64,000 nt of DNA, from NCBI GenBank assembly GCA_033296875.1, contig MU860046.1, positions 82,279 through 146,278 on the forward strand, read 5' to 3'. This DNA comes from Achaetomium macrosporum (taxonomy: Eukaryota; Ascomycota; Sordariomycetes; Sordariales; Chaetomiaceae). The position numbers and the translations under genes are program-made. Below, in pieces: positions 10,278 through 21,701 of this stretch (its first letter is position 1; each line of letters starts with the position of its first letter). The notes beneath the pieces are model-generated. The model did no database searches. It was given only the letters and a program-made list of their open reading frames with translations, and had not been told where the DNA came from.

Positions 10278-10470
10278 TGTTCGCGTCACCTGGAGGCAGT
10301 GTAATACCAGGGACACAGTGGGAGTCGAGCATGTGCAAGCACAGAGGCAAGACTCCCTCGGGCCAAAAATAAGTATAATCACGATTCTACTCCGTAGAGC
10401 AGTTTCAGAGATTAAACTGAAAAGAACAGATACTACACTTGATCTAAGCCAAAAGGCAAAGAGAGCTAAA
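10278..10470 (-). ncRNA. U2 spliceosomal snRNA
   Basis: The minus strand reads GCCTTTTGGCTTAGATCAAG (stem-loop I and the start of stem II), followed by the branch-site recognition sequence GTAGTA (10431-10436) and CTGTTCTTTTCAGTTTAATC (stem-loop II). The Sm site ATTTTTGG is at 10363-10370. Stem-loop III is closed by GGGAGTC/GACTCCC (10351-10357 with 10320-10326). Stem-loop IV is CCTGGTAT...CTCCAGG (about 10289-10312). All landmarks occur in the right order and spacing, giving about 190 nt, so the gene looks complete and functional. The exact 5' and 3' ends are estimates within about 5-10 nt. U2 base-pairs with intron branch points, and the CTNAC branch sites in the introns of this window suit its GTAGTA. 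Confidence 0.94.
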
Positions 10471-10514
10471 GAAGAAAAGAAGAAAAGAGTTCAAAATTTT
10501 GGCGGCCAGGCAGA

Positions 10515-10523
10515 GAATATATA
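10515..10523 (-). promoter_or_regulatory. Putative TATA element of the U2 snRNA gene
   Basis: TATATATTC on the minus strand, about 45 bp upstream of the estimated U2 5' end. The spacing is a little longer than usual, so either the RNA end or the element's role is uncertain. Confidence 0.4.
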
Positions 10524-11402
10524 GGCTGGAGCAGGTGGTCTGTGCACGCCTGCAAATTTGTCGTTTCTCTGCAGTTGTCTGTGCGCTGTGAGAAGTGGGG
10601 CATCGTTATCGGCTTGGTCTTCGACATCAAACATGGATCTCTCGAGACTCGACTGACTTCAATCAACCGATCTCTTGCTGGCGCAAAGTGCTGGTATTAT
10701 GGCAGTCCCTTTCGATATCTGGCGGCGGCGAAGTTCAGTTACATAGTAACTGTATCCATAAACTCTAGACTTCTCCGCGGCACCGGTCTTGCTGTTTTCT
10801 GAAAGACCGATCGCCTGGAGTCAAACTCGTCCGACTAGGACCCCGTAAAAAACCGTTCCCGCGTCGGTTATTGCCAGGAAAATCTGGGATTCCATGTTCC
10901 ACCTAGGGCCGTCGTTCGGAGAAGAGGGTGTCCGTGGCATTGAGAGATATACAAGTCTTCTCTCTTCCTCCGTAAACCTGCCTTGGAAGTAGTGCTCTGC
11001 GAGGAGTAGAATTGACTCAAAGTAAAGCAAATGTCTAGGACTCTCATTGTCATGCATCTCTTATATAGGACCATTGTGATGCCGCATCGGACAAGTCCCG
11101 AGACAAGACGGGTCTCCACGACCCCAGATCCGTGCCCCAAGGCCGGGACGCCAAGGCGGCAAGCTTGCCGCAGCCAATCGCAGGCTTGCTAGACACAGCC
11201 CTCCAGCGGGGCATCCAAAGCTCCCCGGCTCCGTGTCTCCGTCCCTACTCAACTCGACGACAGCTGGGCCGTTGATGATGGGTTCACCATGCTGCCTCTT
11301 TGCCAAGGCGACTTTGGAGACTGAAGTTTTACTGCACCAGCAACCATAAGTGTATCGAACTGGAACAAGCGTACCTGGAGAGCTGTTGGCAAACCATCAT
11401 CG
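10524..11402. other. Intergenic region, no supported gene
   Basis: Short open frames on both strands (for example 10821-11057 minus) have no recognisable motif. It probably holds the promoter of the RNase T2-like gene. Confidence 0.4.
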
Positions 11403-12504
11403 ATGGCACCCTCGCTGCGCGCCATCGTGTCGTACACCAGCAGCTTGGTTTCGCGCATCCCCTTCTTCGGCAGCAACGACATACGCGATGTCTCGCCCTA
11501 CGAACCGCTCAGCGCCGCACCCTTCTGTCCCTTCGACGGGCCCATGAGTTGCCACAATGACACGCCCGTCACCGGGGACTCGTGCTGTTTCGTGTACCCC
11601 GGCGGGCGGATGCTGCTTGCTCAGGGCTGGGACCAAGACATCCACGCGCATGGCGCGGAGGAGGACTGGACCTTGCGGGGGCTTTGGTATGGCACACACC
11701 CCTCCCATTACTCGGGCGCACTTCCGCAGGGCAAACGTCGGACCTGGGCGCGCGCTAACGAGCTCTGTAACCCAACGGAATAGGCCCGATCTCTGTGACG
11801 GCAGCAAGGCAGACTCCTGCAGCCTAACCCCGCAATACACCAACATCACCGCCATCCACCGTTACTACGGCCAAGACGAGCTACTCGAGTTCATGGACCG
11901 GTACTGGCTCGCTGCATCGTAATCTCTCCCTTTTCCTTGCCTACCCACCAGAGTCAAAACCACGGAGTGATGAAAAAGACACGAGACTAACCTCGAGGGG
12001 TGTATCACCAGCGGCCCCAACGCCGACCTCTGGACATCCGAATTCAACAAGCACGGCGCATGTATCAACACCCTCGCGCCCGCGTGCTACGGCGCCTCGC
12101 ACCGCCCCGGGATCGAGGTGGTCGACTACTTCGCGCGTGCGGCGGCACTCTTTCGCACGCTCGACACGTACCGCGCGCTGGAGCAGGCGGGCATCGTGCC
12201 GGACGCCGGCAGGCAGTATGCGCTGGCTGATGTGCGGAAGGCGCTGGAACGGTTCAGTGGCGGGAGGGTTGTTTTGAGATGCAGCGGCGCCACGGAGGAG
12301 GAGGAGGATGGAGGGGAGGAGCTGAACCGACGGGGGAAGGGGAAGGTGCTGCGCGAGGTACGATACGTCTTCTTCATTCGGGGAAGTCTGCAGACTGGCC
12401 AGTTTGTGCCGGCGCAGGAACTGGGGCTGGGGGAGGATGGGGATGCGGGGAATTGCGAACCGCGGGTGAGGTATTTGCCCAAGAGGGGGAAGGGGGAGCT
12501 GTAA
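11403..12504 (+). CDS. RNase T2-fold secreted-type protein, probably catalytically dead
   Basis: Three exons, 11403-11686, 11784-11918 and 12012-12504, joined by GTATGG/ATAG and GTAATC/CCAG introns in matching phase, give 303 aa. The RNase T2 frame is clear: PMSCHND, GDSCCFVYPGG, then WTLRGLWPD at the CAS I position, QYTNITAI, and SEFNKHGAC at the CAS II position, then ACYG, VVDYF and a C-terminal YVFFIRG. Family enzymes cut RNA with His in HGLWP and with His, Glu and His in HEWxKHGTC. Here the first His is Arg92 and the His of HEW is Ser149, while Glu150, Lys153 and His154 remain. Without the CAS I His the acid-base pair is incomplete, so I infer loss of RNase activity. The N-terminus is only weakly signal-like; an upstream exon may be missing. 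Confidence 0.85.
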
Positions 12505-15500
12505 GCGGTTCTGGATGTGATGGGTAACGTCGTTTGGGCTGGAGGGTCGGGCCGTCTTATCTTTGGCGTTCGCGGTGCTGCTTCATTGGGTTCATTATGA
12601 TAAAGACTGCCAGGGTGTGCTGGGCATCTGATGGGATTTGCTGGCGTTCAGTGCCTATGGGCGCATCTGGGACAGAGGGATATCATGTCAATAGGGTCTA
12701 TCCGGCGCAGCCGTGGCCAACATGCCATGACCGGACGACTGGCAATTGGTGGTAACATTGATCCATACCAGAGGATCTTGGACCACGGATTTGCCCACAC
12801 GTGGATATGATCTCTTGTCTCAGATCTATCTGTTCATCATTCCTCGCCGACGGATAATGTTTGAGGTCTGCGAGGGGGCTGCCATCTGAGGGGACGTAGC
12901 CCGATATTGACTAGCTACGCTACGCGGGCAAGACAGGGACAAAGGACCGACTGGAGATGCGGGTAGAGGAGTGAGGACGGCAAGGGCCGCGGAGGTCAGG
13001 TATAAATAGGGAACAGTGTCGTTCGAGGTATGTCCCCCCCCGGCTTCGACACCGCTTCCGGACAGGATTTGCAAGCGAGGTGCGTGTCGGCGGTGCCATG
13101 GGCAAGAGTCAATCGGAATTCGCATGCTGACTAGGTAGCTCATACACAGTACACAGTAGTGTACCTAGTGTAGTGTATTCGCGTTCTAAGGACCTGCATT
13201 GGAACTGCGGAGGAAGCAGCTTGGACTGCCTGGAGGCTCGGCGCGAGGATCGGTCCGAACCCCAAGTTTACCCCAAGTTTGGACGTGTGATGGGTTTAGC
13301 GTTGCGGAGTACATGCACGCCGACGTAGTTACTGTGTAGCTGCAAGAGCTCATGCAAGCTGTAGTGTCAGTGAAAAGTGATGACCTACGCTTTAACAGAA
13401 AGCTGAAGTGCTGACACAACCCACCATCACCCCGACGCGGGAAACGGGGAGAGCGTTTGACGATTTAAATGTTATGCGGAGCGCGGCTCAGCACTGAGTT
13501 TAGTCCGTTGCTCCGAAGTGAGTACTTACCTTACCTTAGGTTTCGAAGCTCAAAAGCCCCAGACTCCCAGCTCTTAGCGGAGTGAATTGGCCGACGCGTC
13601 CAAGACAAGGCTGAGCCCTCCCTTGTTCTTATGTAGGATCACAAGACCGGCGCATTTGTTCAGCCCTGCGGCCAGCCTCGGTATGAGGCTGATGATACTC
13701 ATCAAGTCTTAAGGTAGCACTGAAATTAATGCATTCCTTCCAGGTGCGATTGTTGAGTGCTGTGTCGCAGTTCAGCTGATAACGTCGAGAAGATCATTCA
13801 AGAGGCCAAGGAATGAGGCTTGAGTTGAGAGCTGGAGACCATGCGACAGCAAGCAGGCTCTGCAAACTTGGAGGGCGGTCAGCCTCTTCGGCCCGATTGT
13901 GGGACTTTGGGTCGAAAGGTGCGTTCCATCCCTCCGCATTTTGCCATTTCCAGACAACCCCAGCAACCCCAGCTTTTCGCTTGCGACGATGCTTCCGTTC
14001 CTTGATTCCCCCCGTCGCTACAAGGACAAGAAAACGGCAACGAGTGCTTGACTAAGGTCTCAAGAAACGGTCCCCTTTGTTCACGGAACTTGCAATCCGT
14101 GGTGGCGGCATGGTGCGTTACACAGTAATGACAGCCGCTTTGAATCGAAAATGCCCGGAGTATTATCACAGCGACGGTGTCACATTTGGACCCAGCCCCG
14201 ACCCGTCGTCCTGGAACCTTTGTGCGCCCTCAACTTGCTGATTGCACTGGATGTCAGACGAGAGTCTGGAGATCCGGGGGACCCCGTCCACAAGAGCATC
14301 GAGAAGGAAGGACGAAAGGATTCGGCAGATGCGGGGTGGGTCTGCGAAACGCCTCGGCAACCGCTGCGCGCCAAGACCACACTGAGGCCAAGAAAGAACA
14401 ATGTGAGACGGAACATTGTGTGCTGGACACAATCAGCCAGGCGGCAGCCTCATGGTTGTTCGAGGTAAGCTCAAAGAGCTGAAGTCAAGATCAAAGTCAA
14501 CCCGAACAGTTGTTCGTCGGGTTGATGGTGGAATGGTTCGGAGGGGAACGAATATCACAGTACGTAAAAAGCAGCCATTGAACTGGACAGAATCTTCTCT
14601 GGGTGGATGCGGTTCGGTGTTCGGCAATAACTTGTGGGCTTCATGCATAACCCAATCAAGCCCACATTTTGCTAACCGTGTTGTCCTTCAGGCTCCGTTT
14701 ATAGTGAGCGCTCGGTGTGCTGAAATGGCTCAGGCAGGCTGCACCGTCGCCCTTCCGTTGGGCACGCAGCACACACTCCGCACATACCAGTAAGCAGTAT
14801 GCCCATTTGACCCGGGCTTCGGGAACGGAGTCATGGATCGCTTCCTTTTGACGGTCTTGACTCCTTGTCAATCCAGCCATCCGGCCGTGGCATGATGGGA
14901 GAGACAGACAGAAGGTTCCCCGTATCACAGTGCTTGGCGCTCGAGAGCAGACTGATGAGACAGGCTCGGAACTATATGGTTAAGTACATACCTTACTTAG
15001 ACCATCGGACATGATCTAGATCTGGATGGGTAGTGTATAGCCGTTGATTGCCCAGGAGGTAAAGCGCAGGCAGCCGCAATGCGTCGCAGAAAAGCTGCCC
15101 CTTTTCGCATCAAAAAAGAGCAACACACATGTTTAAATCAAAGTCTGGGTGTTTCGAAACACCCGATCAGGTTCTCGTGCCGGCTGCGCGCGAAAAAAGG
15201 CCCTCGGGAGCTCCGTTTTGGTCGGGGGATGCGCCAATAATGGGAGCCGCAAGCCCCGCGCACTGACCAGGCCAGAGCCCAGCTGGACCCGCTGCAAATT
15301 AGCACTCCTGCGCACCCGATTTACCCCTGACGGGTGGTTTGGCTGAGGCATCTGTGAGCCCATTTGGCCCGGGTCCCATTTCTTTCATTCCCCAGCCCTT
15401 CCTCCGCTTCTTGTCGTGGTCTCATCCTTCGACTCGTTCATCCCAACCCATCTCTTCCGCCTCAGATCGAGTCAACAAGTGTGTCGCCAGGGAATCGGGG

Positions 15501-15811
15501 TTTGCTTTTTGCTTGGATCCTAGATGCACGCGACCTAGGAATCGCTATTTTAAATATTCCTTATCAGGCCCATCTGGCGGTCCGCCCAAACAACCTTAGT
15601 CGACCAGACTGCCGGGCCGATTGCCCCAGATTGCCTGCAATCGAGTCTGGAGTCCCCACGATTGCGCACCGTCACCCCAGACCAACCGTTCCCAACGCGC
15701 TGGATCTCGTCCAAATAAGGCTGTGGATGCTGGCACGGTGACACGCGCTGTCCGCTGTCGCTTTCGGAAATTGGAGGACACAGCGGTAACACGGCGCAAC
15801 TCAAAGGAACC
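12505..15811. other. Long intergenic region upstream of the Zn2Cys6 regulator
   Basis: About 3.3 kb without a supportable gene. A TATAAATAG at about 13000-13008 (plus) has no clear ORF behind it. CTTACCTTACCTTAGG at 13525-13540 and TACCTTA near 14990 belong to the dispersed motif. The last kilobase probably contains the promoter and long 5' leader of the regulator. Open frames at 14150-14800 overlap on both strands and look random. Confidence 0.45.
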
Positions 15812-18046
15812 ATGACGACGGCCGTCAAGAGGGCGTGCGACGCCTGCCACCGCCGCAAGGTCAAATGCGACGGAATCAGCCCGTGTCGCAATTGTGCGGC
15901 GTCGCAACTTGCATGTACATACAATGCAATTCCGCAGAAAAAGGGCCCCAAGGGCTCTCGCGCCAAGGTCATCAACGAACTGAAGGAAACTCAACGCCAG
16001 ACCAGTCTTTCGGCAAAGTTACAGGGAGGACTCAACGGTGGCGCATCGAGCGCGAGTCTTGCTCCGACTCCCAGGCTCCTGACTCAGGAGACGCTCAAGG
16101 CGTGCATTGAGTTTTTCTTCGCTCACATGTATCACTTGATGCCCATTCTCGACCGCCAGCGCCTCGAGCAGGACGCCATGTACATGGATCAAAATCTCGA
16201 CACATACTGCCTCCTGACGTCTCTGTGCTCGTTCGTCTGCCTGCAGCCGGGCATGGTCATGCCCGGAATGGGCATGTCGATGAACGATCCATTCAATCCG
16301 GACATGATGTTTGGCGGCAGCAACATCGTTACCAGCACGCTCCTGATGGAGGAGGCAATCCGGGTTCGCAAAGGGTACGATTTTGTGGCTTCGCCGTCCA
16401 TCAATAGTCTGTGCACGAGCTACTTCCTGTTCGCGGTACACCACGGTCTGGAGATGCACGACAGGGCCTGGTTCCATCTGCGCGAGGCCACAACCTTGGC
16501 CCACATGGCCAGGATGAACGAGGAACGGACGTACATGCAGTACGACAACAGCGACAATGCCGAGGCATCACGACGCAGACGCTTGTACTGGCTGCTTTTT
16601 ATAACCGAACGGTATGCTGCAGTGCCTGGGTGTATTTCGCGTTAGATCTCTGGAAGCTGACATTCCCTGCGTAGGGCTTATGCTCTTCATCACCGCCGCC
16701 CGTTGACGCTTCAGGCTACTATCAGCCCGCCGCCTCCGAATGAGCACCCTGCGGACCCTTTTCTGCATCAAGGTACCACTTTGCTGCGCCTGATTGATTT
16801 GTTCCGTAGGTTCGATGAGGTCCACATCCCTTTGTGGACGAAATCCAGGGTGGAATGCTCCGAGTCCTATCTCGCAACACTCGACAAGCAGCTTCAGGAG
16901 GTTCTGCCTCCCTACCTCAACGACACACAGGCTCAACTCGCCGAGATGCCGATGATCCAGCAGTGGCTCAAGCAGAAGGCTTGGGAAGTGAGCATGGCGA
17001 ACGGCAATGGGAACGAAGCTGGGGTTACGTACATGGATACCCTTCACGAACTTCTTCCGATGGTGTCTCACTTCCCTGGCAGTCTGGGCCTGCACGGCCT
17101 CAGCCTATTCGAGCACCTGCTCAGCGTCACTTCCGCGTTGACCGAGATTCTTGCCGTACTGCCGGCCCCTCGGACTCCCTTCACACCGGGCCCTCATGAT
17201 CAGCTCCGCAAAATTCTGAACATCGTCACGGTCATCCGCAACGGAGAGCATCGGTTTCTGCCCCTGTTGCTGAGCAAGGTCGCATTGGCGCTTCCGCACC
17301 TCGCGAGCCCGATGCTGCAGAATGCTCCTGAGAGCGCGCCCACTTGCAACGTCGACATCTTTGACGGGTTCGGCAACGCAGGAATGGGCCAACCGTCAGG
17401 GTATGGGTCTAGTGAGTTCGACAACAAGTATGCTGTTCCCCGCCTTGACGACATGAGCTCCGATTCCAACAGCCCGAACGGGGCGCCTTCGAGCGGCAAC
17501 GACATGAATTCTCCCTTCGTCAGCTCTCCTGCAATCATGTCTCCTGGCATGCAAGAGTTGCCGCACGGCTTGCAGACTGATTTCACTTCGATGCCCGAAA
17601 TGGTCATGAGCCCAATGAGCCATGCGCCACCTTCGTCGCTGGGCACACCTGGTGGGATAAACAGCGAGCAACACCAGCAACGCCAGCACAATCAGCACGC
17701 GCCTATATCTCCGTTCCCGAGCTCGAACCCTCAGATGCAGGGCTTGAATGTTAACAACATGAACACGTCCGCGAACATCGGCCTCCCTTCGCAAATGCAT
17801 CTCAATCAGGGACTCGGCACGGGGATAAACAGCAGCATGGCACAGGGGGTCAGTAACAACAAGCTGATGGCCAGAGCGCCCATGCCACCAAGGGCAAATA
17901 GCTTCGCCATGGGCGGCTTGCCCCAAATACGAACGGTTGGCGATTTCCAGGCCCTGCAGCGGGCCAATCCGGACATGAACGCTATGGGCTCATTAGGGAT
18001 GAGTCCTTTGGGGCCAGACCTGGACTTCAGCTCCATACCGAGGTAG
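15812..18046 (+). CDS. Zn2Cys6 transcription factor with fungal-specific TF domain (possibly COL-26/BglR type)
   Basis: Two exons, 15812-16611 and 16675-18046, joined by a 63-nt GTATGC/CGTAG intron (phase 2), give 723 aa. The binuclear zinc cluster has Cys 9, 12, 19, 25, 28 and 35 (C-X2-C-X6-C-X5-C-X2-C-X6-C), followed by a basic linker KKGPKGSRAKV. The middle region matches the fungal-specific TF domain, for example LREATTLAHMARMN and RRRRLYWLLFITERAYAL across the splice junction. The C-terminal 250 residues are rich in Met, Asn, Gln, Ser and Pro and are probably an activation region. The linker and the NVDIFDGFGNAGM motif recall the COL-26/BglR group that controls starch and cellulose-sugar responses, but that is memory-based and tentative. 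It is nuclear by family. No adjacent sugar gene supports a local target. Confidence 0.93.
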
Positions 18047-18841
18047 TGACGCGGGATCCGGGGACGTCCTGCGATTGCAGGTTCATGCTTCCAGGCGGTT
18101 GATGTCTCGGAGCAGTCCCCTGGTTCCCAACCTGCACAGTGTGCCTCATTGGCCGGCGCCCATAATTTGGCGTCTCAAGTCATCTTACATTACCTTGCAT
18201 TTCCTATCATCTTTTTTGTCGCTTCAAAAAAGGGTCTGATCCCCAGCATTCAGCATCTAATACCGGAGTATATTTGGGTTGCGATTTGGATGTTGTTTTC
18301 TCGTGTTTTTATTATCCTCCGATATACGGAGTTCCGTTTTGGATTCGAGTCATATCGACGATTTCCCGAGGGAATGCTTCACATGACCGCAACCGTTTTC
18401 TTATGTTGCACTGGCAGGGAGGCGTGTTACCTTTTTGGTGTGGGATTCTTTTGGATTGATCAAGACGTCGTTTTGGGGAAAGCAAGGCGGGTGTTCGGGA
18501 ATAATCTGATGGCGGGTGGATGTTTTGGAAGGCATTCAACTTAATGCATTGGCGAAGGTAGCATAGCAAGTGGGAGTAGATTGTTTAGGGCTGTGCCTAG
18601 GATACGTTCATGGCAGAGGTCGATGACCGATCGTCCGGCTCCGGCCGGTGTAACAATAGACAGTTTATACCTAGCTCGGGGCCTTCGGTTCCTTCGCTGT
18701 GAATTGCTCCGAGACAGTCTCGGTGATCGAAAACAGGTATGTCGCTCGACACCCACACAGGACAACCTTGCTAAGCCATCCACCGGGATAAGAAACAAGC
18801 AACTACAAACAACGTAACTTCTCGGAAAGTCAAACAATCTC
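18047..18841. other. 3' region between convergent genes, no gene seen
   Basis: It holds the 3' UTR of the regulator and the spacer before the doubtful minus-strand ORF at 18842. The GGATTCGAGTC near 18341 resembles a tRNA B box, but no matching A box or stem was found. Confidence 0.4.
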
Positions 18842-19594
18842 TCATAGCTCAACAAGCTCTATCCCTTCCTCCACCGTTGGCGCAAGTCCTGTCCGAGTTG
18901 GCAACGGGCCAGGGCTCAGATCCAACTCGTTCAAGTTGCCAACAGGAATGTACAGGTTCGAGATACTCCCAATGCCCACCAGGAATATATTCCACCACTC
19001 GCTGACTTTCTCCTCGTTGACCTCCCCTTCCTCCTCCTCATTGACCACGGCATACCCTTTCCGCCATCCCATCACCACCACTGACGAAACCCTCTTATAC
19101 CAACGTGGATCTCCACCTTGATCCCCATCATCCCTCTCCCAATCTCCAAACAGTGACGACTCCCGCCTAGACCTGGATGCCAACGACGACAGGCGAGTCG
19201 TAATGCCCTCAACCCAGGACCGTCGCTTTTGACTATTCCCGATCCCACCGGATGCAACATCGACCGCAGTCTCCACAGATGATAATGATGAAGCAGACGA
19301 CGACAGCAATGGTGAAGAAGAGGATGAGGAGGAAGGCCCCCCTACCAGCGAAATCACACTACTACTATTACTGCTGTTATCCCGGCCACAACTGCCCGTC
19401 TTGCTTTTCTCGCGGCGACAGCCCACCAGCCAGAGCCAGAACCATGATGATCTCTTGCCCCCCCAACGACGGGCGCGCGATCGGCATCCTGCCTGGAGGA
19501 GGGACGACGTCGAGCGTTTCCACCTAGCCATGGCCGCTCCTGATGATGATGATGGTGGTGATGGAGGAGAGTGGTTGAGAGCTGGGTGCCGCAT
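18842..19594 (-). CDS. Serine-rich hypothetical ORF
   Basis: Open frame of 250 aa with no domain I recognise. It has a basic N-terminal part with a Trp-rich stretch (SSWFWLWLVGC), a poly-Ser region around residues 88-106, a basic Ser/Arg segment, and a C-terminal third with hydrophobic WWNIFLVGIGSISNLYIPV that could be a membrane or buried helix. A later start (MARWKRS) is possible. The open frame may owe its length to GC bias and trinucleotide repeats, so it could be spurious. In favour: the C-terminal 90 residues have ordinary protein-like composition. Confidence 0.35.
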   Translation of the reverse strand: MRHPALNHSPPSPPSSSSGAAMARWKRSTSSLLQAGCRSRARRWGGKRSSWFWLWLVGCRREKSKTGSCGRDNSSNSSSVISLVGGPSSSSSSSPLLSSSASSLSSVETAVDVASGGIGNSQKRRSWVEGITTRLSSLASRSRRESSLFGDWERDDGDQGGDPRWYKRVSSVVVMGWRKGYAVVNEEEEGEVNEEKVSEWWNIFLVGIGSISNLYIPVGNLNELDLSPGPLPTRTGLAPTVEEGIELVEL

Positions 19595-21701
19595 TGATGA
19601 CGTTGATGGGTACCGTGGGTGGTGCTGGCTCCGGGAGGAGAGGGAGGGGATGGTTGCGATGCCGAGCTCCGGACGGCTTCAGCCTAGCCCTTCCCTGATG
19701 TTGAAAGGGGGAGATCACGACGTGGAGTCCCCTCTCCTTGAGATGTGAGGGAGAGGATTTCAGGCCTGGAGAGGTATGTGGTGTGCAGGCGTGTAGATGT
19801 ATGGGTGTGTATCCACAAATTGTGAGTGTAAGGGGGTGAAAAGGGGAAAGAAGGAGGGAGCAGGGCAAAGCCGGTGTCCTGTTTCTGAAAAGGGAGCGTA
19901 GGAACACACCTTGCTAGTCGAGCCTCGTGGTGACTTCGTTGGGGAGCCTGTGGTGTTCCCCTGCATATGACAACGGGCATGGCGGTGGGGATGCCCTGGT
20001 GGGCGGCGGGTGTCATGAATTATAAAAGATGGGGCAACGGTCAAGAAGGCCGGACGGGAGGCTCTGCAACGGGGATGGGGCAGGAGGCACAATGTGCGGG
20101 ACGCGACGCTGCCATCCTTCCCTGGTCACTCGTTAGGCGGAACTGGGCATAAAATGCAGTATCCCTTCGGCTGAAGGACGCATTGGATATGCCAGCCCTG
20201 GGAATGTTGTGCATCCAACCTCTGGGGAACACTTCAGTGATCTGTAGGCAGGTCTTCTTTTGTCCGAGAACATAAACTGGGAGCATCAAATATAACTGTG
20301 TGCCATGGAGTCAGCCAACAACATGACTGCATCACCACCGTAGACTCCCTCCCGTCGAAACTCAGCCTTGGGGAAGCCCGTGCCGAAACGTGCTTCTTCT
20401 TACATCTCCCCCAGCAGCCCTCTCGTTTCTCCGCTTTGCCCATTACTGTGGTATACAGCGAACGTTGGTCACCCGCCCGGAGCCAGAGCATCGTACGGCA
20501 TGTGTAGCACACACCTTTGTCATCCGCCGCGTTTTAATTTTTAGCATCAATGCGGGGCTGAGTCTTAGTTTTTGAGTTGTATGTCGGAGAATTCACGGGG
20601 AACGCGTTGCAGTCGGAACTGGCCTTGCTCTGTGTGACCTTGTCAGCCGTTGCACCGCCCATGCACTAGACACCCGATGTCCGGCCGAGGTGCAGCTCTT
20701 CTGGGTGTTCACAGGTTGTATGTACAACACTTAGGCTGTTGAGCGGTGAGTACTGTCGTACTGAGTTTGCTGTGTGAGAGGGCTCGATCGTCCTTTCTGT
20801 CCTGGGACCAGGGACGAGCTGAGTACCTTAATAGTCGAAGAATGCGGTCTCTCCGAGCCTGGAACTTGTAGACTTCACGGCGTTGGATAATGTACTTGAA
20901 TGAAGGTTTAGTGTTTCGTTTGAGACCAGCGGTTCTCATGGTTGGATGTTGAAGATGGGATTGTGCAGCTAGACCCATAGCAGACCAAGGGGCTTCAGAA
21001 GTGCGTTCTATCGATCATGTCCAAACCCCATTGTTTTGATGTATGTATACTGGAGAACTGCACCTAACGTGCAGAATCGTTCGCTTAGCGATACGAGGCG
21101 TCTGCACTGCCCAAAAGATCTAAGACATTCATCATGGCCCATGCAAACGTACTCAACCGCAACGCCTCTGATCCATGCATATGGTTGTTTGCCCTCACAC
21201 CACCCAAGTAGCCGATAACTGGCATAACCCAAAGGACGTTACTTCGAAGAGCATACTGGCAACGATGCACAAACCATAACCACAGACATGCATAAACACC
21301 ACCCATGTTTCAACGGCAATAGCAAGCAAACACACATGCAAAAACGACCAAAAGACAACGGCGATATATTCCTACATGGTTCCTCAAAAACCGCCATCCA
21401 CATTGCACCTTTCCTTTCCCCTTTCCGTCCGTGGCAGTGTTGACCTTGCGAGAGCTAAAGGACAAGCCGGGCCCACCGAACCACCTTCCCCTTTCCTTTT
21501 CCCGCCCGCTCGAGAGAACCGCCCAGTTCAACCCCGGGAACCGAAACCAACCCGTGTGTCCTATGTAAGCCAGCCTCCCTTGCCTGCCCAATCGTGCCGA
21601 CCAACCAAACCGCTCGAGCAAAACCGACCAAGGATGAAGAGAGGAGACCCTGATGATAGAACCTTCCAAGGAGAGCAAGGGCGGGGGAGGGGGCTCTTTG
21701 C
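19595..21701. other. Intergenic region, no supported gene
   Basis: About 2.1 kb, with the 3' UTR of ccr4 at the right end. A TATAAAAG at about 20022-20029 (plus) has no ORF behind it. No motif-bearing frame was seen. Confidence 0.4.

Noticed and set aside
13000..13008. TATAAATAG element
   Set aside because: No gene could be placed behind it; kept only as a note in the intergenic entry.
18341..18351. GGATTCGAGTC resembling a tRNA B box
   Set aside because: No A box at the right spacing and no cloverleaf.
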